Positions 6,994 through 12,059 of a DNA stretch of 28,382 bases are shown here, piece after piece. How positions within the stretch are numbered: position 1 is the stretch's first letter; every line of letters starts with the position of its first letter. The DNA is from Peptococcaceae bacterium (lineage in GTDB: Bacteria; Bacillota; Dehalobacteriia; UBA4068; UBA4997), in the NCBI GenBank assembly GCA_019421315.1, contig JAHZFN010000279.1, positions 3,441 to 31,822 of the forward strand, read 5' to 3'. The translations under genes were made by a program, and so were the position numbers. The notes under the pieces were generated by a model. The model made no database searches and was not told the DNA's origin. It saw only the letters and a program-made list of their open reading frames with translations.

Positions 6994-8673
6994 ATGATAA
7001 AAGAGATAATTGTAAGAAATATGCCGGAAGAAACTATGGTCGCCGTAACGGAGGATCATAAACTGGTTGAGATATACTTTGAAAGAACCGAAAACCGCAG
7101 CATTATGGGGAATATTTATAAGGGCAAGGTGGAAAACGTTTTGCCCGGTATGCAGGCGGCTTTTGTTAATATGGGAGAAGCCAAAAACGGTTTTTTGTAT
7201 GTGAACGACGCTGTGCCGAGGCAGATGGACGCCGAGGGCAATGTGCTGGAACCGAAAAACGCCATTGACGAGGTGCTGAAGCAGGGTCAGGAAATTACCG
7301 TGCAGATTATGAAGGAACCGGTCGGCAGCAAGGGAGCTAGGATCACAACCCACCCCACATTGCCGGGGCGTTTTGTGGTTTTGATGCCCACCGTTAAATA
7401 TATCGGTATCAGCCGCCGCATTGAAGATGAGGCGGAAAGAGACAGACTGAAAAATCTGATGGGAGAAATTTTGGGCGACAAAATGGGCGCCATTATCCGC
7501 ACGTCGGCGGCGGGCGTCGGCAGAGAGGAACTGGAAAAGGACGTGAAAATGCTGATGCACCAATGGTACCGTATTCAGCAGAAAGCCTTTAAGGCGGCGG
7601 CTCCCGCTTTGGTGCATAAGGATTATACATTGCTGGAAAGAATGGTTCGGGATATTTTTGTCGGTGAGATAGATAAAATTTATGCCGATTCCGTTGATAC
7701 CAAGGAAAAACTGCGGGATATTCTGGATTTTTTTGTACCGGAGGATAAAGATAAGGTAACTGTGGCGGCGCGCGACATTATGCAGGTGAACGATATTGCC
7801 GCCCAGCTGGAAAGAGCCTTGAAAAATAAGGTTTGGCTGAAATGCGGCGGCTATCTGATTATCGAGCAGATGGAGGCGCTGACGGTAATTGATGTCAACA
7901 CAGGTAAATATGTGGGCGAAAGAGATTTGGAAAACACAGTTTTTACAACCAATATCGAGGCGGCGACGGAAATTGCCAAACAGCTGCGCCTGCGCAATAT
8001 CGGCGGCATAATCATCATCGACTTCATTGATATGCAGGACGAAAAGGATAAAGAGGAAATTCTGTGTCATCTGGCAAAAGAACTGAAGAAAGACAGGATT
8101 AAAACCAATATTATGGGATTAACTCAGCTGGGCTTGGTGGAGATGACCAGGAAGAAAAACGGCAAGGTATTAAGCTCTGTTTTGATGAAGGACTGTGCTT
8201 TCTGCGGCGGCAGAGGCAAGGTATATTCGGAGGAAAGCGTTTATATCAGTTTGAAAAAAGAGCTTTTGTCTGTGGCGGCGGCAACTCCCGCCGCAGGCGT
8301 TTACGTTGAAACCAATCCCGCCGTTGCGGCGTATATCATTGGCAGCGGCGGCGGCAATTTGGATAAGCTGGAAAAGCAAACGGGCAAAAGCATTTTTGTC
8401 AAAGGCAACGCCGATCTGAAAGCCGAAGATTTTATTGTCCGCCCGCATTATGACAGCGGCGAGGGTTCAGGCGTTGTGGCGCCGGTGGCAGTGGACGACG
8501 AACTGACAATACATATCGACGGTTTGCGTGACGAAAACCCTGCCGACGGTGTGGGCAGGGTGAACGGTTTTGTTATTATCATTGAAGACGGCGGCAAATA
8601 TCTGAACATGGAAATCAAAATAAAAATTAAAGAAATTTATAAAACTTACGGAAAAGGTATTGCGCTTGTGTGA
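6994..8673 (+). CDS. rng: Ribonuclease E/G family endoribonuclease
   Basis: 559 residues. A single-strand-specific endoribonuclease for rRNA/mRNA processing. The N-terminal S1-type region is seen in GNIYKGKVENVLPGMQAAFVNMG (about 31-53). The DNase-I-like catalytic part has the metal-binding aspartates in VIDVNTGKYVG (about 297-307) and IIIIDFIDMQ (about 339-348). The zinc-link CxxC is CAFCGGRGK (about 401-409). Length fits RNase G-like proteins without the long RNase E scaffold tail. ATG with aagga upstream. It follows the radical SAM/DUF2344 pair, a common clostridial order, but the usual rplU-ysxB-rpmA genes do not follow here. The gene's 3' end overlaps the promoter of the downstream tRNA. 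Confidence 0.92.
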   Translation: MIKEIIVRNMPEETMVAVTEDHKLVEIYFERTENRSIMGNIYKGKVENVLPGMQAAFVNMGEAKNGFLYVNDAVPRQMDAEGNVLEPKNAIDEVLKQGQEITVQIMKEPVGSKGARITTHPTLPGRFVVLMPTVKYIGISRRIEDEAERDRLKNLMGEILGDKMGAIIRTSAAGVGREELEKDVKMLMHQWYRIQQKAFKAAAPALVHKDYTLLERMVRDIFVGEIDKIYADSVDTKEKLRDILDFFVPEDKDKVTVAARDIMQVNDIAAQLERALKNKVWLKCGGYLIIEQMEALTVIDVNTGKYVGERDLENTVFTTNIEAATEIAKQLRLRNIGGIIIIDFIDMQDEKDKEEILCHLAKELKKDRIKTNIMGLTQLGLVEMTRKKNGKVLSSVLMKDCAFCGGRGKVYSEESVYISLKKELLSVAAATPAAGVYVETNPAVAAYIIGSGGGNLDKLEKQTGKSIFVKGNADLKAEDFIVRPHYDSGEGSGVVAPVAVDDELTIHIDGLRDENPADGVGRVNGFVIIIEDGGKYLNMEIKIKIKEIYKTYGKGIALV

Positions 8674-8688
8674 AAAATGTTATATAAT
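8660..8688 (+). promoter_or_regulatory. Promoter for tRNA-Pro
   Basis: TTGCGC (8660-8665), 17 bp, TATAAT (8683-8688), 43 bp before the tRNA. The -35 box lies inside the end of the RNase G gene. Confidence 0.65.
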
Positions 8689-8697
8689 AGTTGATGT

Positions 8698-8726
8698 GCC
8701 ACGGATTAGATATTGTAATCTGTGGC
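8698..8726 (+). other. Hairpin in the tRNA leader
   Basis: gccacggatta (8698-8708) pairs with taatctgtggc (8716-8726), 11 bp with one G.U, loop of 7. It ends 4 bp before the tRNA 5' end with no T run, so it could be a processing signal in the precursor rather than a terminator. Confidence 0.45.
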
Positions 8727-8730
8727 TCTT

Positions 8731-8808
8731 CGGGGCGTAGCTCAGTTTGGCTAGAGTGCTACCTTGGGGTGGTAGAGGTCGCAAGTTCAAGTCTTGTCGC
8801 TCCGACCA
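8731..8808 (+). tRNA. tRNA-Pro, anticodon GGG
   Basis: Full cloverleaf: acceptor cggggcg/cgctccg; D arm gctc...gagt; anticodon stem ctacc/ggtag with loop TTGGGGT (anticodon GGG at 8766-8768); T stem gcaag/cttgt around TTCAAGT; discriminator A and encoded CCA. It reads proline codons CCC/CCU. Its 3' end appears to be the integration site of the degraded element that follows. Confidence 0.95.
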
Positions 8809-8810
8809 TA
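8797..8810 (+). other. Candidate attachment site attL, at the tRNA-Pro 3' end
   Basis: tcgctccgaccata spans the acceptor 3' strand, CCA and two following bases. A copy differing at one base (tcgctccgatcata) occurs in the same orientation at 11681-11694. Integrase-mediated insertion into tRNA 3' ends leaves such a repeat. Confidence 0.5.
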
Positions 8811-8811
8811 A

Positions 8812-8845
8812 AAGACCGGCTATACAAGCCGGTCTTATTTTTTTT
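8812..8845 (+). terminator. Terminator after tRNA-Pro
   Basis: agaccggct / agccggtct, 9-bp perfect stem with loop ataca, followed by a run of mostly T. It lies just inside the putative integrated element. Confidence 0.85.
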
Positions 8846-8899
8846 GCCCCAAGGCAGCAATGGAAATATCTCCGAAATAGGGGATAATTTGAAGCAAAA

Positions 8900-8923
8900 T
8901 GTACTAAATTTTGTACTAAATTT
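8900..8923 (+). repeat. Tandem 12-bp repeat, possible integrase arm sites
   Basis: TGTACTAAATTT occurs twice head to tail (8900-8911, 8912-8923), and a partial third copy TGTACTAAAT occurs at 8955-8964 over the stop of the recombinase remnant. Direct repeats between a tRNA att site and an integrase gene are typical arm-type binding sites of tyrosine recombinases. Confidence 0.5.
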
Positions 8924-8958
8924 TCAGGTATACTCAGCATTGACGGAAAAATCATGTA

Positions 8959-9219
8959 CTAAATCAACAGATTTTTGATTTTCTCGGCAGAATTTGCAAG
9001 AAGCTTGTTTGTTACATCGGTATAAACGTTGGCAGTCAATTCTATGGAGGAATGTCCCATAAGGTATTGGGAGGTTTTGATTGGTACTTCGTTTTCGGCG
9101 AGCATTGTGCAGTAGTTGTGCCTTAGGAAATATGGGGTTATATTGGCTTCAAACCCTGCTTCTTCAACAAGTCTTTTCCATGTTCTTTCGTAGCGTTGTT
9201 TGGTGCATGGCTTATTTTT
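8959..9219 (-). pseudogene. Tyrosine recombinase (phage/ICE integrase), C-terminal remnant
   Basis: Reading the minus strand gives an uninterrupted stretch of about 85 codons ending in TAG at 8959-8961. It includes KQRYERTWKRLVEEAGFEANITPYF followed by LRHNYCTMLAENEV, QYLMGHSSIELTANVYTDV and KIKNLLI. The catalytic Arg-His box (LRHNYC), the GHSS motif and the nucleophilic Tyr (in NVYTDV) of the tyrosine recombinase C-terminal domain are all visible. The N-terminal two-thirds, including the arm-binding and core-binding domains, is absent: a strong hairpin interrupts at 9220-9253 and the next gene begins. It is adjacent to tRNA-Pro, as expected for an integrase. Non-functional as it stands. Confidence 0.8.
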
Positions 9220-9253
9220 AACCCCCTGTTCTGATGCAACAGAACAGGGGGTT
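9220..9253. other. 14-bp perfect inverted repeat (terminator-like)
   Basis: aaccccctgttctg / cagaacagggggtt, loop atgcaa. On the plus strand it is followed by gttgttgtaatttt, a weak T-rich tail. On the minus strand an A run follows. It lies 17 bp beyond the stop of the minus-strand secreted protein gene and interrupts the recombinase remnant. Confidence 0.5.
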
Positions 9254-9270
9254 GTTGTTGTAATTTTCGA

Positions 9271-9993
9271 TTATTGCCGTTTGTAATATAATGCACTGTC
9301 GCCGTTATACCAAATTAGATAAGGTTCGGAAATACGGAATTGCATTGAACCGTTGTTTTTCTTGTTGTTGATAGTAAGTGTGTTATCATCAACGGTCCAG
9401 CTAAGATACGCCATTTCTCTATCTATATATATTTTACCGTTGTCATTGTCTGTTAAATAAAGAGTGGAGGATACTCCTGCTTCTTGCGGCAATACTTCTA
9501 TTCCGTAAACACTGATTTTTGACAGCTTCCATGTTCCAATATAGTTGCTGGGGCTTTTGGTCAAATCAAAGATAATTATTTGCCCATCATTTGAATGGAT
9601 TGTTACAAGTTTGGTTTGGCTGTTGTAATCAACGCTTGCATTTAGGGCTTCACTGACAAATCTCAAAGGAACGACAGTATAATCATTAACTGTTTTCGCC
9701 GCAACATCTAAAGTATATTCGCTGCCGTTGATATAGGCTTTTTTAGAATTTAATATCAAGGTAATGCGAGTGCCGTTTTTATCTGCTGTGATTTTTTTTG
9801 TTGCACCATCATAGTCAACTGTTGCGCCGAAAATTTCAAAGACGGTACGCATGGGGATCAATGTCACACCGTTTTCCACTCTGGGCGGAATAGGGCTTGC
9901 GGCGTTGCCGTTGACGGCTGCCAAGGCAGGCGTTGTAAATACCGTTAAAATTAGTGATAAGGTTATTACCGCTGCCAATAATTTCTTTTTCAT
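9271..9993 (-). CDS. Secreted protein with copper amine oxidase N-terminal-like (stalk) domain
   Basis: 240 residues. The signal peptide MKKKLLAAVITLSLILTVFTTPALA (cleavage after ALA, about residue 25) indicates export. Two copies of the stalk repeat follow: NGVTLIPMRTVFEIFGATVDYDGATKKITA and NDYTVVPLRFVSEALNASVDYNSQTKLVTI. They are typical of the copper amine oxidase N-domain family common on clostridial surfaces, where no oxidase is present. The C-terminal ~95 residues are beta-rich and unassigned. The start is the ATG at 9993, because taggag lies 8 bp upstream; an in-frame GTG three codons earlier overlaps that Shine-Dalgarno. The gene lies inside the degraded integrative element, so it may be cargo. 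Function unknown. Confidence 0.8.
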   Translation of the reverse strand: MKKKLLAAVITLSLILTVFTTPALAAVNGNAASPIPPRVENGVTLIPMRTVFEIFGATVDYDGATKKITADKNGTRITLILNSKKAYINGSEYTLDVAAKTVNDYTVVPLRFVSEALNASVDYNSQTKLVTIHSNDGQIIIFDLTKSPSNYIGTWKLSKISVYGIEVLPQEAGVSSTLYLTDNDNGKIYIDREMAYLSWTVDDNTLTINNKKNNGSMQFRISEPYLIWYNGDSALYYKRQ

Positions 9994-10056
9994 AATTACC
10001 ACTCCTAATCAATAAAATTTTTTTATGTAAATTTTAATTACATACCACCATTTTGT

Positions 10057-10471
10057 TTACGCAACTTCGCCTATCATTTTGTAGTATTCGACGGCTTTTT
10101 TCATAAAAATTTCCGTTACCGAAAAATGCTCGGCAAGCTCCCACAAGTCGCATATGCCGCCGCTGACGGCTTCTTGCAGTCGGTCGCAGGGAACAGCGTT
10201 TTATTGCCCGGCGGTCGGCTCGGAGTTCGTGCTTGGCTCTTAAGTCAAATTCTGAATGTATACTATAGAAACTGCCCGTTTCGATATGCCCCGGTTCATG
10301 AGCAAGGTGGACGGTTTCTTACGAGCCTGTTTCCATTTTGTCGGTATCCATAACTATTGTACCATCAGGAAAAGCCATGGATTTTACTTGCCGCATGGCA
10401 TAATAATAAACATCAATATTTTGGCTGTCCGCATATTGGTACAGTGCCAAAAGAGTATTATAATCACACAT
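10057..10471 (-). pseudogene. ImmA/IrrE-type metallopeptidase, broken
   Basis: The minus strand starts MCDYNTLLALYQYADSQNID and continues through IVMDTDKMETGS, then an in-frame TAA (10319-10321, codon 51). It continues with ETVHLAHEPGHIETGSFY and DLRAKHELRADRRAIKR. The HEPGH (HExxH) zinc motif and the later ELRAD stretch are those of ImmA/IrrE peptidases. Near 10195 the frame shifts by one base; in the next frame the C-terminus reads LQEAVSGGICDLWELAEHF and then KKAVEYYKMIGEVA, ending at 10057. Two independent lesions make inactivity very likely. In ICEBs1-like elements this peptidase cleaves the adjacent XRE repressor to trigger induction, and the XRE gene here lies immediately upstream on the same strand. 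ATG with aaggtga 7-8 bp upstream. Confidence 0.8.
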
Positions 10472-10598
10472 ACATATCACCTTTATAAGTCTTTATATCA
10501 GCTGTTTTGAATGATAGCTATATATTTTTCCAATTCCGCTTTTTCGTATTCTGCTATCAGCTCAACAAGCTTTGTATTTACATTCCGGTATGGATAGA

Positions 10599-10952
10599 TT
10601 ATTCTTTTCTTTGTGATTTTTTGAATTTTATAAAATCAAGAATATCTTGCTTTTCGTCGTCGGAGAGGTCCTTTACTTCACCCCAAAGGGCAAACTCAAC
10701 GCCTTCCGGCTGTTTGTCAAGGTCGGGTTCGGCAGTTTCGGCGGATTCCTGCAAATCAGAGTTTACAAGAGTGTTCATATCGACATTAAATAATTCGGAT
10801 AATGCTTTTAACTGTTTGAAAGGCGGTTCGGAGACGCCGCTTTCCCATTTTTGGATTGTTGTGTAGGATTTATATCCAAATTTTTCAGCTAAATCTTCTT
10901 GGGAAAATCCCATTTTTTTTCTTAAAAATCTTATGTTTTTGGCTAAAGTCAT
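10599..10952 (-). CDS. XRE-family (cI/ImmR-like) transcriptional repressor
   Basis: 117 residues. The N-terminal Cro/cI helix-turn-helix (about 4-60) is seen in NIRFLRKKMGFSQEDLAEKF, YTTIQKWESGVSEPP and LKALSELFNVDMNTLV. The C-terminal half is acidic and has no peptidase domain, so it is not a LexA-type self-cleaving repressor; cleavage by an ImmA-type partner is the expected mode. The partner gene lies next and is broken. ATG with aaggga upstream. Beyond the stop, the minus strand is open in another frame (about 10498-10600: TKLVELIAEYEKAELEKY). It looks protein-like and may be a frameshifted C-terminus or an orphan scrap. The repressor likely binds the catgaattaaattcatg palindromes upstream (inference). 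Confidence 0.88.
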   Translation of the reverse strand: MTLAKNIRFLRKKMGFSQEDLAEKFGYKSYTTIQKWESGVSEPPFKQLKALSELFNVDMNTLVNSDLQESAETAEPDLDKQPEGVEFALWGEVKDLSDDEKQDILDFIKFKKSQRKE

Positions 10953-10982
10953 AATATCAATCCCTTGTTAATGGTTTACCAT

Positions 10983-11011
10983 ATGATAACATAAACAAGA
11001 AATATATTCAA
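10983..11011 (-). promoter_or_regulatory. Repressor promoter (minus strand)
   Basis: Reading the minus strand: TTGAAT (11011-11006), 17 bp, TATCAT (10988-10983), 30 bp upstream of the repressor ATG. An imperfect palindrome, ttaccatatgataa, overlaps the -10 box. The promoter is divergent from the plus-strand promoter at 11062. Confidence 0.45.
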
Positions 11012-11061
11012 GCAATTTTGTTGAAACAGCAAAAACACTTGAAAATAATTCATGCTCCTTG

Positions 11062-11090
11062 TTGACACATGAATTAAATTCATGTATGAT
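11062..11090 (+). promoter_or_regulatory. Early promoter with operator palindrome filling the spacer
   Basis: TTGACA (11062-11067), then exactly 17 bp that are the perfect palindrome catgaattaaattcatg (11068-11084), then TATGAT (11085-11090). Half-sites attcatg also lie at about 11049-11055 and 11090-11096. A repressor on the palindrome would sit directly between -35 and -10. It is the mirror-image partner of the repressor promoter, as in lambda-like switches. Confidence 0.75.
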
Positions 11091-11318
11091 TCATGGTGCA
11101 GGGCGGAGTAGATATTGCAAGAACAAAGCTTCCATTAAAAAAAGTCTGAGAGTGAAAAACGGTCGTAAACAGCAGTAAATTGCGGTTAAGTCGGCAGTTA
11201 GGCATCAAATTTACAATGCTTGGAAAAAGATATGACCGTTGCGGCAAGGTCAAAGGTTTGGGCGGCGGTGAGCAACGAGTAACGATTAGTAATTGATGGT
11301 ATTTTTTTTGAACAACAG

Positions 11319-11335
11319 CATGAATTAAATTCATG
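11319..11335. promoter_or_regulatory. Second identical operator palindrome
   Basis: catgaattaaattcatg is repeated exactly, 251 bp downstream of the first. There is no good -10 box here, so it is an auxiliary operator rather than a promoter. Confidence 0.6.
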
Positions 11336-11493
11336 TTAGGCGGCAAGGACGGGAAAGCGAGGACAAAGAAGGTGAAAATGTGTTGAGCAAAAGATACGGG
11401 CACAGCGGTGGCGGTTTTCTTTATGCTTCAGCACCGGGAACCTGCGGTAACGGCGGCAATGGTCATGCCGGTGTTTGTATTATTGCTTATTAA
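11329..11493 (+). pseudogene. Glycine-rich, tail-fibre-like C-terminal scrap
   Basis: A frame open from a TAA at 11326 to a TAA at 11491 encodes EGENVLSKRYGHSGGGFLYA then GTCGNGGNGHAGVCIIAY. The pattern GNGGxGxxGVxII(A/R)Y at the extreme C-terminus is typical of glycine-rich phage tail or host-recognition proteins. No start codon with a Shine-Dalgarno is seen and the N-terminus is missing. It is probably the 3' stump of a longer gene lost by deletion. Function inferred from composition only. Confidence 0.35.
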
Positions 11494-11504
11494 GGAGGTG
11501 CGAG

Positions 11505-11569
11505 ATGGCAAAATTGAAGTCGACTATGACGAAGTGCCGATTGTTAAAGTTAAACAGGTATACTGTTAA
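11505..11569 (+). pseudogene. Tiny frameshifted ORF remnant
   Basis: A near-perfect Shine-Dalgarno (aaggaggtg) precedes ATG at 11505. After three codons the plausible coding frame shifts by one A: restoring one base would give MAKIEVDYDEVPIVKVKQVYC and a stop at 11567. As written, the ATG frame runs to 11603. Not recognised; probably the first gene end of a deleted phage-like operon. Confidence 0.3.
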
Positions 11570-11580
11570 AATAGAAAAGC

Positions 11581-11601
11581 ACCTGCTTTCGGCAGGTTTT
11601 T
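11581..11601 (+). terminator. Terminator ending the element's plus-strand unit
   Basis: acctgc / gcaggt with loop tttcg and a T5 tail, 12 bp after the stop of the small ORF remnant. The stem is short but well placed. Confidence 0.55.
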
Positions 11602-11680
11602 GAAGAGGGGATTGGCAGAGGATAGTTTTTTCAAAATTTCTGTTGCGAGCTTTGATTTCGTAGAGTTCACAGATTTTTTT

Positions 11681-11694
11681 TCGCTCCGATCATA
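11681..11694 (+). other. Candidate attachment site attR
   Basis: tcgctccgatcata matches the tRNA-Pro 3' end (8797-8810) at 13 of 14 positions in the same orientation. agttca also lies a similar distance upstream in both. It delimits an element of about 2.9 kb. Confidence 0.5.
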
Positions 11695-12059
11695 CAAAAA
11701 GTCCTGTTGTTTTATCAGATAACATAAATTTCCTTTGTTGGGGATAGGTTGAAAAGCGGCTTTGCAGCAGTGAATTTTTAAGGTTGCTGATAGGCTCTGA
11801 CGGCTTGCAAATAAGACTCGGTTCGTATACAATAGATTTATCCGTTTGTGTGATTTTTATCGAGTGAGTTGGCGCAAGTTCTGCAATGCGGCATTTTAAA
11901 GCATTCGGCAGACTTTATATGCCAATTCAAAGTGATACGGATATAAAATGCGGTGTACATACAAAAACGTCAAAACACGGCGAAAGTTTTTGCCGTTTAA
12001 CTATATATTTATTTTAATGAGGGTATTTTAATGAGGGAAAAGAGAGGAGCAGCCAAAAA
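11695..12059. other. 365-bp gap without a gene; tandem 14-bp repeat
   Basis: I see no coding frame here on either strand. The only clear structure is TATTTTAATGAGGG twice head to tail (12010-12037), immediately before the Shine-Dalgarno of the regulator gene. A weak inverted repeat, acggc/gccgt, surrounds 11974-11996. Confidence 0.5.

Noticed and set aside
8900..8964. CRISPR-like repeats
   Set aside because: Only two adjacent 12-mers with no spacers, and no cas genes in the window.
8680..8978. Short open frames over tRNA-Pro on both strands
   Set aside because: They cross the tRNA gene and its terminator; the translated tRNA sequence is a well-known false protein.
10498..10600. Separate small gene after the XRE repressor (minus strand)
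   Set aside because: About 34 protein-like codons but no start codon or Shine-Dalgarno in that frame; better seen as a frameshifted or orphan tail.
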